Source of the DNA: Micromonospora sp. U21
Lineage (GTDB): Bacteria; Actinomycetota; Actinomycetes; Mycobacteriales; Micromonosporaceae
Assembly: GCF_018070045.1 (NCBI RefSeq)
Contig: NZ_JAGPYK010000028.1
Coordinates: 20,243-84,242, forward strand
DNA: 64,000 nt
Direction: 5' to 3'
Every line of letters begins with the position of its first letter. Position 1 is the first letter of the stretch. Under the pieces are notes generated by a model that did no database searches, was not told the origin of the DNA, and saw only the letters and a list, made by a program, of their open reading frames with translations. Below, piece after piece: positions 27,305 to 35,712 of this stretch. The translations under genes were made by a program, and so were the position numbers.

Positions 27305-27943
27305 ATGGATTCGCATTCTGCGGAGACCTGGGACGCGTGGGTCCCGGTCCGCCCGGAGCCCCTGCCAGGCGGCCAGACCAGGCCGGTCCTGGGGCTGAGC
27401 GTCCTGTGCCTGCTGGCAATGCTGACCGCCTGTACGCCCCCACGCGATTCACGCCAACCGCCCGGGCCGCCGGTCGAAGGCGCCGCCCCGTCGACGCGTG
27501 ACAACAGTGCCGGGCCACCGTGCACGCCGTCGGTCGAGGCGATGCCGGAACTACCGACGGGTTATCGATTAGTGGGAGAAGACGTAGCCGTGCCGGACAG
27601 GGCGATGCTGTCGGTCGGGGAATCCGGAGAAGCCGATCCAGCGGCTCGGCTATTCGCCAAATGGGGGCTCGTCATCCGCGCCGGCGCGGTCGTCGACCTT
27701 CAGGTGGCACCGGGATGGGAAGACGACGCGCGGATCGGGTGGGGTGCGCCCACCACGCCGGCGACGACCGCCCAGGTGCACGCCTGCGCGCCGAACGATC
27801 GACAAGCCCAATGGATGGCCTTCGTCGGGGGCACCTGGGTCGCGAAAGCGACCTGCCTACCGCTCATCGTCCGGTCGAGTGGGGGGCAGGACCACGTCAA
27901 CCTCGGTATCGGTCGCCCCTGCGACGAGACTAAAACGCCGTAG
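27305..27943 (+). CDS. Putative lipoprotein of unknown function
   Basis: A 212-residue protein with an unusual N terminus. About 25 hydrophilic residues precede a hydrophobic stretch (LGLSVLCLLAMLTAC) that ends in a good lipobox (LTAC, Cys near 43). A Pro/Ser-rich linker and a small globular domain follow (YRLVGEDVAVPDRAML, WMAFVGGTWVAKATCLPL). The start is uncertain; a later start nearer the hydrophobic stretch would make a conventional lipoprotein signal, but I found no convincing ribosome binding site. I do not recognise the family. Confidence 0.6.
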   Translation: MDSHSAETWDAWVPVRPEPLPGGQTRPVLGLSVLCLLAMLTACTPPRDSRQPPGPPVEGAAPSTRDNSAGPPCTPSVEAMPELPTGYRLVGEDVAVPDRAMLSVGESGEADPAARLFAKWGLVIRAGAVVDLQVAPGWEDDARIGWGAPTTPATTAQVHACAPNDRQAQWMAFVGGTWVAKATCLPLIVRSSGGQDHVNLGIGRPCDETKTP

Positions 27944-28034
27944 TCCCAGGCAGTCTGGCGCCATCGGCGAATGCCAGAGCGGGAACGACCACGACGCTCC
28001 GAAGCCGTGGTGCGCACTCTGGCAGGATGTTGCG

Positions 28035-29204
28035 GTGCCCGTCACCCCTCACCTCGTGACGTCCTTCCGGATACCGTCGAACGCCCCTCGCGTACCCGAT
28101 ATGGCCAGCACCGCCGACACTCCCGACGTCCAGCGGTGGCCGCAGCGCCGGCTCATCGTGATCCGCCGGGACGATGAACTGTCGGCATACGACCTCGAAC
28201 GGCTCCTCGGCGGTGACGACACCCCCATCGCGCGGTTCCCGGCGCCATGGCCGCGTCGGGCAGGCGGGGTGGATGCCGTGAGCCCCACCCTCGATCTGGC
28301 GGTCTTCAGCGGTCAGCACGCGCTGCACGCGGTCGATCAGACCGGCGCGCTGCGCTGGAGGCTGCGGCACGCGTGCTGGGTCCCGCACTGCTTGTCACTC
28401 CACAATTCCTACGAGGAGTACGCGGGCACCGGCGAGCACCGCTATCCCGATCGGGGCTCGTGCTCGATCAGCGCGGACGGCTCGACGGTCTGGGCCCACG
28501 TACGCACGCCTCTACCGGATGACGACGAGCCGGAGTACGACGAGGAGTGGCTCGTGATCGACGCCATCGATGGTCGCATCCTGGGACGCGCCTCGACCGG
28601 CACCGCAGCCGCCGGCTCCCACCACGTTCCCCACCCCGACCCCGGCCAGATGGGCATCAGCATCGGCGAGGGCCAGGACGGTGTCCCGCTGCGGTGGGGC
28701 CGGTGGGACGGCGTCCGACTCACCGTCACCTCGATCGGGGATGACGACCGCTCCCTCATCGACGTCAGCCCATCCGGACAACTGTTGCTCACGGTCGCCC
28801 ACCATCAGGGAGACCTGGCGATCCACCGGCTTCCCGACGGGGCGGTACTGCACGAGGTTGCCGCCGACCAGCTTCAGCCCCACTCGCAACAACCGTCGGA
28901 CACCGCGGAGGAGCCCTACTGGGACTACCAGTGCGGCTTCGTCGACGAGCGCACGGTGATCGCGAGAGCCGACGAGAACGACGAGGAGTACGGTCGCCCG
29001 CAGCATTGGCTCATCGACGTGGCGCGGGGTGACGTGCTCGGTCGGGTCGAATACCCGATGCCCATTTCGGAGAGCCCGATGGCGCTCGGCGACGGCACCT
29101 GGCTCACCTGCGGCGAGGACCCGTTCCAGCTCCTGCTGTGGAGTCTCCCCCCGGTGGATCGCGTCTCGTCTACCGCGACCAACCACTCAGCCGTGCTGGA
29201 GTGA
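28035..29204 (+). CDS. Hypothetical protein, possible beta-propeller-like repeat protein
   Basis: A protein of 389 residues without signal peptide. Repeated segments such as RLIVIRRDDELSAYDLERLL, LDLAVFSGQHALHAVDQTGALRW, RSLIDVSPSGQLLLTVAHHQGDLAIHRLPDG and HWLIDVARGDVLGRVEYP look like blades of a beta-propeller (PQQ-like or WD40-like), though no standard signature is complete. I start at the GTG at 28035, with GGCAGGA seven bases upstream; an ATG at 28101 is the alternative. It is acidic with many Asp/Glu residues. Function is unknown. Confidence 0.65.
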   Translation: MPVTPHLVTSFRIPSNAPRVPDMASTADTPDVQRWPQRRLIVIRRDDELSAYDLERLLGGDDTPIARFPAPWPRRAGGVDAVSPTLDLAVFSGQHALHAVDQTGALRWRLRHACWVPHCLSLHNSYEEYAGTGEHRYPDRGSCSISADGSTVWAHVRTPLPDDDEPEYDEEWLVIDAIDGRILGRASTGTAAAGSHHVPHPDPGQMGISIGEGQDGVPLRWGRWDGVRLTVTSIGDDDRSLIDVSPSGQLLLTVAHHQGDLAIHRLPDGAVLHEVAADQLQPHSQQPSDTAEEPYWDYQCGFVDERTVIARADENDEEYGRPQHWLIDVARGDVLGRVEYPMPISESPMALGDGTWLTCGEDPFQLLLWSLPPVDRVSSTATNHSAVLE

Positions 29205-29331
29205 CCGCTTCGGCGTGAACCTTTGGGGGGCGGCCGTCCTCCGATTTGATACGAGGTCAGATGACCTGCTGACGCCTTTCGGCTCGGCTGGGTTGGCACG
29301 GCTGGTGCACTTCGCTGATGTGCTTCTGGCG

Positions 29332-29505
29332 TCAGACGAGGCGTTGGATTCGGACCTTGGCCCGCTCGTTTCGCAGGTGGCCGTGCTTGTGTTGGCGGAC
29401 CTGCTCGTCCCAGACCTCCTGGTCGTAGTCCGGGTCCGGCGGGATCCACTTGTGAGAGCCGTCGCTGTAGTGGAACTTCTCGTCGCCCGGCCGCAGGATG
29501 CTCAT
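29332..29505 (-). CDS. 57-residue hydrophilic protein, last of three coupled mini-genes
   Basis: A small, charged protein beginning MSILRPGDEKFHYSDGSHKW. It is rich in His, Asp, Lys and Arg. Its ATG overlaps the stop codon of the preceding mini-gene (ATGA), which supports real translation. No domain is recognised. It ends the minus-strand chain that diverges from the GntR gene at 30056. Confidence 0.55.
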   Translation of the reverse strand: MSILRPGDEKFHYSDGSHKWIPPDPDYDQEVWDEQVRQHKHGHLRNERAKVRIQRLV

Positions 29506-29720
29506 CGAGTCCAGCCGAGGAATCGGTAATGCAGGTGGCCAGCGGGAACGTGGGCCAGGTCCTGGGCGGCGTCGACGAGATGGGCGGCCAGGTAGAGAGC
29601 TAGTGACACCGGGGCGCGGTCGTACTCGGCTCGCAGCTCTCGGCGCCGGGTCTGGCATGGCCACTCCCCCACACAGCCGCCGCACGTCCAGGCCGGCTTG
29701 ATCGGGCGGTGAGTGGTCAC
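29502..29720 (-). CDS. 72-residue Cys-containing mini-protein
   Basis: A small protein with a CxxC-x4-WPC-type pattern near the N terminus (AWTCGGCVGEWPCQTRRREL), followed by an amphipathic helix (SLALYLAAHLVDAAQDLAHV) and an FLGW ending. The Cys cluster suggests metal binding. I recall the same short arrangement beside GntR-type regulators in other Micromonosporaceae, but this is from memory. The GTG start overlaps the stop of the upstream mini-gene (GTGA), and its own stop overlaps the next start. An ATG at 29783 with GGAGG nine bases upstream is an alternative start (93 residues). Confidence 0.6.
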   Translation of the reverse strand: MTTHRPIKPAWTCGGCVGEWPCQTRRRELRAEYDRAPVSLALYLAAHLVDAAQDLAHVPAGHLHYRFLGWTR

Positions 29721-29857
29721 TGCGGGCCGTCCTGGCTGGGCCAGTGGCCGCGGTTGATCGGGATGCGGTGACGGCTCCGGCATGGCAGATCGCCTCCGCA
29801 GCGGCAGATATGCCGCCAGTGCCGCCAAGACCAGATGGGCCAAATCGAAGGAAGCAC
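29717..29857 (-). CDS. 46-residue Cys-containing mini-protein, first of the chain
   Basis: A very small putative protein, VLPSIWPIWSWRHWRHICRCGG then DLPCRSRHRI. It contains a CRCGGxLPC cluster similar in spirit to the next gene. Evidence is positional: the stop overlaps the GTG of the following mini-gene, and AGAGGTGG precedes the start GTG at 29855-29857. It may extend further upstream. No family is recognised. Confidence 0.4.
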   Translation of the reverse strand: MLPSIWPIWSWRHWRHICRCGGDLPCRSRHRIPINRGHWPSQDGPQ

Positions 29858-30055
29858 CGCCACCTCTTTGTGCCGCAGCAATCTGGAGGCGTGGATGTCC
29901 GAACGCGGGGGACGCGCCGAACATCCACGCCGGCGAGGACGGCCCACAGCGCCAACCGAGGGAATCGACCTCCTCGGCAACCTCCCACAGGTACCGTTGG
30001 GTAGTCAAGGGCTGACGTAGGTGGTCTACTCGTGTTGCCAACCGAGGAGAACCAC

Positions 30056-30271
30056 GTGCCACCGCGTTACCGCTACGAGCAGATTGCCGACGACCTCGCC
30101 GAACGCATCGCGTCAGGCGAGTTCCAGCCCGGCTCCAAGCTGCCCAGTCGGCGAGAGTTGATCGAGCACTACGGGGTCACCGAGCCGGTAATCGACCGTG
30201 CCATGCAGGTGCTACGGATCAAGGGGATGACCGAGACCCTGCCCGGGGTGGGAGTCTTCGTCGCCGAGTAG
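30056..30271 (+). CDS. GntR-type winged-helix DNA-binding protein, domain only
   Basis: A 71-residue protein that is only the GntR winged helix: YEQIADDLAERIASGEFQPGSKLPSRRELIEHYGVTEPVIDRAMQVLRIKGMTETLPGVGVFVAE. No effector-binding domain follows. I start at the GTG at 30056, with GAGGAG six bases upstream; the frame to 30032 is less likely. Divergent from the three mini-genes, it probably controls them or itself. A GTAG-GTGGT-CTAC repeat at 30017-30029 is a possible operator. It is 36 bases before the HNH-like gene on the same strand, so both may be co-transcribed. Confidence 0.85.
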   Translation: MPPRYRYEQIADDLAERIASGEFQPGSKLPSRRELIEHYGVTEPVIDRAMQVLRIKGMTETLPGVGVFVAE

Positions 30272-30306
30272 CGACCACCCCATCTGCCGAGAAGAAGAGG
30301 GACTCC

Positions 30307-31074
30307 ATGGCGACCCGCCTACCCAAGGTTTGCCTCTTCTGCCAGTCCACCAGCAACATCACGGCGGAACACGTGCTGCCCGAGAGTTGGCGCAAGGTAT
30401 TCGGGGCATCCCTCTTCGACAGAACAGACTCCGGCTGGCTCATCAATAGCGACGGCAAGAGAACCGAAGTTGAGAAAACAGTCAAGGCGAAACCGTTCGG
30501 CAGAAAAGTTCGCGAGGTCTGCGGAAGTTGCAATAACGGATGGATGAGCCGACTCGAAGAAGCGGCCGGCCCCACTATTCACGACATGGCCAGGGGCACC
30601 GAACGGGTCATTGCAAGACAAGAACTAGCACACGTCGGGCGCTGGGCTAGCAAAACAGCCATCATCATCGAAGCGTTGAGCAAGATGCGAAAAGGGTCCA
30701 GCCAGGATCAGCGCGATGCTTTGCGAGCCTCAATCACCCCGCCTAGGCTTGACGTCTGGGCATTCCCCTACACCAACGGCGATACCATCAGTTACCACCC
30801 AACCTGCGAAGGACCAATTCTGGAAGACGGGACTCTCCGCACGTATTGGATCACCAGCATCGAACTCTTTCAAGTCCACATACTTGTGTTGCATTTTACA
30901 GAAGGGCTAGAAGTGACGTTTCGCAACGTCGACCTAATAAGCCCCCTGGGAGAGCCAATCCAGAATGCTAGATACGGCTTAGCGTGGCCCCCAGTGTCCT
31001 CATCCATGGGCACACCTCCAATGGTGAGGCATCGGTACGTCCAGCAGTACCTTGAGGCAAGCGTCATGAGATAG
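30307..31074 (+). CDS. HNH-like zinc-finger nuclease-fold protein
   Basis: A 255-residue protein with VCLFCQSTSNITAEHVLPESW near the start and EVCGSCNNGWMSRLEEAA about 60 residues later: CxxC, EH and CxxCNNGW in the order of zinc-bound HNH/treble-clef endonucleases. The rest (WASKTAIIIEAL, LDVWAFPYTNGD, TLRTYWITSIELFQVHILVLHF) is not a family I recognise. Base use differs from the neighbours, with visibly more A and T and rarer codons, so transfer is likely. GAGGGA lies four bases before the ATG. The conserved His and Cys suggest a nuclease, possibly in phage defence or mobile-element biology; activity is inferred. Confidence 0.7.
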   Translation: MATRLPKVCLFCQSTSNITAEHVLPESWRKVFGASLFDRTDSGWLINSDGKRTEVEKTVKAKPFGRKVREVCGSCNNGWMSRLEEAAGPTIHDMARGTERVIARQELAHVGRWASKTAIIIEALSKMRKGSSQDQRDALRASITPPRLDVWAFPYTNGDTISYHPTCEGPILEDGTLRTYWITSIELFQVHILVLHFTEGLEVTFRNVDLISPLGEPIQNARYGLAWPPVSSSMGTPPMVRHRYVQQYLEASVMR

Positions 31075-31229
31075 AGGAGCTGCGGCGCGCACCGCTCCAC
31101 CTACCGCTAATGGCTGAAAGCAACAGACATGTATCCCCGACCGTGTCATTGGCTGGCCGCACGGCACCCTCGGCCGCTGACCCCGGCACCCTGCGAGCGC
31201 CCAGACTGCACTAGTCGCAGCGGCTGGCC

Positions 31230-31565
31230 TCAGCTCTCGTCGGCTCCCGTAACTGGAAGGTCGAGATAGGCCAGCAGCCGCAGTGCTCCGGCAAGGTGTT
31301 GTAGGTCGTGCCAGAGCACCGGCACGTCGTCCGCCGCACGGCGCAGCAGCGCTCGCAGCTCCGCGATGTCGTCGCTGCTCTGCCCGACGTCGATCCCCGG
31401 TGCCGGGTCGGCACTCACCTCGAACGAGGTCCGCAGGTCGACGTTCCAGTAGGCATCGACGCCGACGTCCGACAGACCAATCTCCGGCCCGAACCGCTCT
31501 TCCACTGCGTCCAGCAGCATCTCGCACGCCTGGCGCAAGTCTTGGACCCTCAGCATGTCCGTCAC
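31230..31565 (-). CDS. Hypothetical protein of 111 residues
   Basis: A small acidic protein starting VTDMLRVQDLRQACEMLLDAVEERFGPEIG and containing DVGVDAYWNVDLRTSFEV and LWHDLQHLAGALRLLAYLDLP. I start at the GTG at 31563-31565, nine bases after GGAGG; the ORF extends further upstream but without support. It resembles immunity-like or DUF proteins of the DUF-rich accessory type in size and charge, but I do not recognise it. A hairpin at 31628-31655 lies upstream. Confidence 0.55.
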   Translation of the reverse strand: MTDMLRVQDLRQACEMLLDAVEERFGPEIGLSDVGVDAYWNVDLRTSFEVSADPAPGIDVGQSSDDIAELRALLRRAADDVPVLWHDLQHLAGALRLLAYLDLPVTGADES

Positions 31566-31627
31566 AGTCACCACCCTCCCGGTAGCGCCCGCACACAGTA
31601 ACCGCGACTGCTGCACGACAGCAGAAT

Positions 31628-31655
31628 GGCCACCTCCCGTTTCCGGGAAGTGGCC
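31628..31655. terminator. Hairpin, likely dctA terminator
   Basis: GGCCACCTCCCG (31628-31639) pairs with CGGGAAGTGGCC (31644-31655) at 11 of 12 positions around a TTTC loop. It lies 109 bases downstream of the dctA stop on the minus strand and upstream of the small gene ending at 31230, so it probably separates the two. Confidence 0.55.
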
Positions 31656-31764
31656 TTTCACCTGCCTGGGCGCCACCCAGGACCAACCCGGTGTCCTTTT
31701 CTATGCACCGGGGTCGCGCCTGCGCTCGGCCAACGCGACCCCCGAGAGTTTGCTATTCGCGAGG

Positions 31765-33147
31765 TCAGACCGGCACACTAGCCGGCTCGTCGGCAGCCCG
31801 CCGTGACTCCGGCTCGTCCGCGTCGTCGTGCTCGTCGAGCATCGTCGCCTCGTCGAACGGGTCGTCGCCGCGCAGCACTCCCACCGCCCGGTCCCGGTCG
31901 AACTCCCCGGTCCACGTCCCCACCAGCACCGTCGCAACCGCGTTACCGGCGAAGTTCGTCAACGCCCGCGCCTCCGACATGAACCGGTCGATGCCCACGA
32001 TCAGCCCGACCCCGTCAACGAGATCCGGCCGGTGCGACTGAAGCCCACCAGCCAACGTCGCCAGCCCGGCGCCGGTAACCCCCGCAGCACCCTTGGAAGC
32101 GATGATCATGAAGAGCAGCAGCGACACCTGCTCGCCGATCGACAGCGGCTTGCCCAGCGCATCGGCGATGAACAGCGACGCCATCGTCAGGTAGATCGCC
32201 GTCCCGTCCAGGTTGAACGAGTACCCGGTCGGCACCGTGATGCCCACGACCGGCTTGCTCACCCCGAAGTGCTCCATCTTCGCGATCAGGCGCGGCAGCG
32301 CCGACTCCGACGACGACGTCGACAGGATCAGCAGGAACTCGCGGCCGAGGTACCGCAGCAGCGAGAAGATCGAGATCCGGGCGATGAACCAGAGCAGGGC
32401 GCCGAGGATCACCAGCACGAAGATCAGGCAGGTCGCGTAGAAGCCGACCATGATCTGCGCGAGGCTCTTGAGCGCGTCGACGCCGGTCGCGCCGACCACG
32501 GCGGCCATGGCACCGAATGCGCCGATCGGCGCCAACCACATGATCATGGCGAGCACCTTGAAGACCACCCGCTGGATGACGCCGATGGCGCTCAGCACCG
32601 ACTCACCGCGCCGGCCCATGGCCTGCACGGCGAAGCCGACCAGCAGCGCGACCAGCAGCGTCTGGAGCACCTCGCCCTCGGTGAGCGCGGAGAGCAGCGT
32701 GGTTGGGATGATCCCGAGCAGGAAGTCCGCCGTCCCGCCGGCCTCGTCGCCCGCGGCGGCCTTGCCCGCGCCGGCGAGGTCCTGACCCAGGTTCAGGCCG
32801 GAGCCGGGGTGGATGAGGTTGCCGACCACCAGGCCGATGGCGAGCGCGACGGTCGACATGGTGAGGAAGTAGCCGAGCGCGAGTCCGCCGACCTTGCCGA
32901 CCTTCGCGGCCTGCCGGACGGAGCCGACGCCCAGCACGATCGTGCAGAAGATGACCGGGCTGATCATCATCTTGATCAGGTTGACGAAGCCCGTGCCGAT
33001 CGGCTTCAGTTCCTTGCCGAATTCGGGGGCGACCAGGCCGACCACGATGCCGGCCAGCACGGCCACGATGACGGCCAGGTAGAGGTAACGGGTACGGTCC
33101 CGACGGGCCGGCGGCGCCGGTGTGGTGGTGGATGCGGTGGAGTCCAT
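31765..33147 (-). CDS. dctA: C4-dicarboxylate transporter (DAACS family)
   Basis: A 460-residue secondary transporter that takes up succinate, fumarate or malate with sodium or protons. Eight core helices and two re-entrant hairpins are visible. Markers include GTGFVNLIKMMISPVIFCTIVLGVGSVRQAAKVGKVGG, the serine-rich hairpin ILSTSSSESALPRLIAKME and GYSFNLDGTAIYLTMASLFIADALG, all diagnostic of DctA/GltP. The C-terminal cytoplasmic tail is acidic. It is divergent from a DcuSR/CitAB-type sensor pair starting at 33248; such pairs normally switch on dicarboxylate uptake, so the assignment fits. The 100-base gap must hold both promoters. Confidence 0.95.
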   Translation of the reverse strand: MDSTASTTTPAPPARRDRTRYLYLAVIVAVLAGIVVGLVAPEFGKELKPIGTGFVNLIKMMISPVIFCTIVLGVGSVRQAAKVGKVGGLALGYFLTMSTVALAIGLVVGNLIHPGSGLNLGQDLAGAGKAAAGDEAGGTADFLLGIIPTTLLSALTEGEVLQTLLVALLVGFAVQAMGRRGESVLSAIGVIQRVVFKVLAMIMWLAPIGAFGAMAAVVGATGVDALKSLAQIMVGFYATCLIFVLVILGALLWFIARISIFSLLRYLGREFLLILSTSSSESALPRLIAKMEHFGVSKPVVGITVPTGYSFNLDGTAIYLTMASLFIADALGKPLSIGEQVSLLLFMIIASKGAAGVTGAGLATLAGGLQSHRPDLVDGVGLIVGIDRFMSEARALTNFAGNAVATVLVGTWTGEFDRDRAVGVLRGDDPFDEATMLDEHDDADEPESRRAADEPASVPV

Positions 33148-33247
33148 CCCGACAATGTGAAGCGCGTCTCAACCGTTGACAGCCTTGCGGTCATTCTGTT
33201 CACCGCGAACGCACCAACGACCGCGGCACGACGAGGAGGTGGTGGAG

Positions 33248-34831
33248 GTGTTCCGCCGCCAGTGGAGCATCGCGGGGCAACTGTTCGCCCTCCAGGCGGT
33301 GGTGGTGACGCTGCTCGTGCTGGCCGGCGCGGCGGGCGCCGTCTGGCTGGCCCGCAGCGACGCCCGGCAGGCGGCGCAGGAGGAGGTGCTGGCGGTCGCG
33401 CAGACCGTGGCCCGCTCCCCCGACGTCCGCGCGGCCCTCGCGACCGCCGACCCGGCCGGCGCCCTCCAGCCGTACGCCGAGTCGACCCGGCTGGCGACGG
33501 GCACCGACTTCGTGGTGGTGATGGCCCCGGACCGCACCCGCTTCTCGCATCCGACCCGGGAGCTGATCGGGCAGCCGTTCGTCGGAGAGATCGAGCCGGC
33601 GCTGGCCGGCCAACCGTTCACCATCACCAACGTCGGCACGCTCGGCGAGTCGGTGCGCGCGGTGGTGCCGGTGTACGACGACCAGCGCCGGATCGTCGGT
33701 CTGGTGTCGGTGGGCATCACCACCTCGGCGATCAACCGCAAGCTGCTCGGCCAGTTGCCGGTGCTGCTGGGCGTCGCCGCGCCGGCGCTCGCCCTCGCCG
33801 CGACCGGCTCCTGGCTGTTGAGTCGCCGGCTGCGCCGCCAGACGCACGGCCTCGGGCCGGCCCAGATGACGCGGATGTACGAGTACTACGACGCGGTCCT
33901 GCACTCGGTGCGTGAGGGCCTCGTCGTGCTGACCACCGACCGCCGGGTGGCATTGATCAACGACGAGGGCCGTCGGCTGCTCGGGCTCGACCCGGACGCG
34001 CCGGTGATCGACCAGCCGGTGGCTGGGATCGACCTGCCGCCGGCGGTGGCCGAGTTGCTCGGCTCCGGGCGGGACGCCCTCGACGAGCCGGTCCTGGCCG
34101 GTGACCGGGTGCTGGTGGCCAACCAGCGGATCACCCGCTTCGAGGGCGCCGTGCTCGGCACGGTGCTGACCCTGCGCGATCAGACCGAGCTGCGCACCCT
34201 GGCCAGCGAGCTGGACTCGGTCCGCGCGCTGACCGAGGCGTTGCAGGCGCAGACCCACGAGTCGGCCAACCGGCTGCACACCGTGCTGACCCTGGTGGAG
34301 CTGGGCCGCCCCGACGAGGCGGTCCGCCTCGGCACCCGGGACCTCGCGCTGGCTCAGCAGCTGACCGACCGGGTGGTCGGCGCGGTGACCGAGCCGGCGC
34401 TGGCCGCGCTGCTGCTGGGCAAGTCGACGCAGGCCAGTGAGCGCGGGGTGGACCTGGTGATCGAGCCGGACTGCCGGCTCGACGACAGCCCGCTGCCGAC
34501 CAACGACCTGCTCACCGTGGTCGGCAACCTGGTCGACAACGCCCTCGAAGCGGTGGCCGGCACGCCGGCGCCCCGCCGGGTGCGGGTCTTCGTCGGCACG
34601 GTCGACGACGAGCTGGTGGTGCGGGTCGCCGACAGCGGCCCCGGGCTGGCGCCAGACCGGGTGGCGGACGCGTTCCGGCGCGGCTGGTCCACCAAGAGCA
34701 CCGGCCGTGGGCTCGGCCTGGCCCTGATCGGCCAGGTGATCCACCGGCACGGTGGCCGATCCGAGGTGGGCCGCTCGGACGACGGCGGCAGCCTGTTCAC
34801 CGTCCGGCTGCCGGTCGGAGTGCGCCGATGA
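33248..34831 (+). CDS. Sensor histidine kinase, DcuS/CitA-like
   Basis: A membrane sensor of 527 residues. Two transmembrane helices (about 10-30 and 170-190) bracket an extracytoplasmic PAS-like domain with the citrate/fumarate-sensor pattern (LQPYAESTRLATGTDFVVVM, GESVRAVVPVYDDQRRIVGLVSVGI). A cytoplasmic PAS segment follows, then the kinase core. The phospho-acceptor His is in QTHESANRLHTVLTLVELG, and the ATPase motifs are VGNLVDNALEAV (N box) and GPGLAPD, GRGLGLALIGQVI. The GTG start at 33248 has GAGGAG nine bases upstream. Its stop overlaps the response regulator start. It probably senses a C4-dicarboxylate or citrate for dctA. Confidence 0.92.
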   Translation: MFRRQWSIAGQLFALQAVVVTLLVLAGAAGAVWLARSDARQAAQEEVLAVAQTVARSPDVRAALATADPAGALQPYAESTRLATGTDFVVVMAPDRTRFSHPTRELIGQPFVGEIEPALAGQPFTITNVGTLGESVRAVVPVYDDQRRIVGLVSVGITTSAINRKLLGQLPVLLGVAAPALALAATGSWLLSRRLRRQTHGLGPAQMTRMYEYYDAVLHSVREGLVVLTTDRRVALINDEGRRLLGLDPDAPVIDQPVAGIDLPPAVAELLGSGRDALDEPVLAGDRVLVANQRITRFEGAVLGTVLTLRDQTELRTLASELDSVRALTEALQAQTHESANRLHTVLTLVELGRPDEAVRLGTRDLALAQQLTDRVVGAVTEPALAALLLGKSTQASERGVDLVIEPDCRLDDSPLPTNDLLTVVGNLVDNALEAVAGTPAPRRVRVFVGTVDDELVVRVADSGPGLAPDRVADAFRRGWSTKSTGRGLGLALIGQVIHRHGGRSEVGRSDDGGSLFTVRLPVGVRR

Positions 34832-35523
34832 CCGACATCCGGGTGCTGGTCGTGGAGGACGAGCCGCTGCTGGCGGAGGCGCACGCGGCGTACACCGAGC
34901 GGGTTCCCGGCTTTGTGGTGGTCGGGGTGGCGCACACCGCCCGGGCGGCGATGGCGGCGCTGCGCGCCAACGACGGCGGCGACGTGGACCTGGTGCTGCT
35001 CGACTTCCGGCTACCGGACCTGCACGGCCTGGACGTCTGCCGGGCGCTGCGCGCGGCCGGCAGCAGCGTCGACGTACTCGCGGTGACCTCGGCGCGGGAC
35101 CTGGCGGTGGTGCGCACCGCGGTCTCCCTCGGCGTGACCCATTACCTGCTCAAGCCGTTCACCTTCGCCGCGTTCCGCGACAAGCTGGAACGCTACGCCG
35201 ACTACCGCGCGCAGGCGCTCGCCGATGGTGAGGTGGCCGCCCAGCACGAGGTGGACCGGATGTTCGCCACCCTGCGCGGTGCGGCCGGGCACAGCCTGCC
35301 CAAGGGGCTCGACGCGCAGACCCTCAACCGGGTACGCGCCGCCCTCAGCGACGGGACCCGCGCGGAGGTGGGGCTCTCCGCGACCGAGGTGAGCGCGCGT
35401 ACCGGCATCTCCCGGGTGACGGCCCGCCGCTACCTGGAGTACCTGGTGACCGTCGACCGGGCCGCCCGCCGGCCCCGCTACGGCACACCCGGCCGCCCGG
35501 AGGTCGAGTACCGGCCACGGTGA
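34828..35523 (+). CDS. Response regulator, DcuR/CitB-like
   Basis: A 231-residue response regulator that partners the kinase upstream. Receiver motifs: acidic pair in VLVVEDEPLLAEAH, phospho-acceptor Asp in DLVLLDFRLPDLHGLD (about 55), Thr/Ser switch and Lys in THYLLKPFTFAAF. The C-terminal output domain (GLSATEVSARTGISRVTARRYLEYLVTVDRAAR) is an HTH of the CitT/DcuR kind. Its ATG overlaps the kinase stop (ATGA). The likely target is the dctA promoter. Confidence 0.93.
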   Translation: MTDIRVLVVEDEPLLAEAHAAYTERVPGFVVVGVAHTARAAMAALRANDGGDVDLVLLDFRLPDLHGLDVCRALRAAGSSVDVLAVTSARDLAVVRTAVSLGVTHYLLKPFTFAAFRDKLERYADYRAQALADGEVAAQHEVDRMFATLRGAAGHSLPKGLDAQTLNRVRAALSDGTRAEVGLSATEVSARTGISRVTARRYLEYLVTVDRAARRPRYGTPGRPEVEYRPR

Positions 35524-35562
35524 GCGCAGCGTCGCCCCGCCGCGCGGGCATGTCTGTCTTTC

Positions 35563-35610
35563 GAGCGTTATACCTGTGAGTCATAGCTATGACTCACAGG
35601 TATAACGCTC
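35563..35610. repeat. 48-base perfect palindrome
   Basis: Left arm GAGCGTTATACCTGTGAGTCATAG (24 bases) is followed by its exact reverse complement with no loop. It is 40 bases after the response regulator stop and 260 before the ABC-F start. Related copies occur at 24731-24771. It may act as a terminator or be a dispersed palindromic element. Confidence 0.8.
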
Positions 35611-35712
35611 AAGCGCGGCCGGCCAACGACTCCGGGAACCCGGTGGCGGGGCGAAGATCGGTTGTTAGACTTTGCGGAGTTGGGTGTCAGCGGTTGACGA
35701 GGGAGACCAGAC

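Noticed and set aside
29254..29267. AGGTCA-GA-TGACCT as a nuclear-receptor-like or regulator site
   Set aside because: Arms of six bases with a 2-base spacer occur by chance in this sequence length, and no promoter is near.
31077..31229. Small gene after the HNH-like gene
   Set aside because: No frame with a ribosome binding site or recognisable protein was found.
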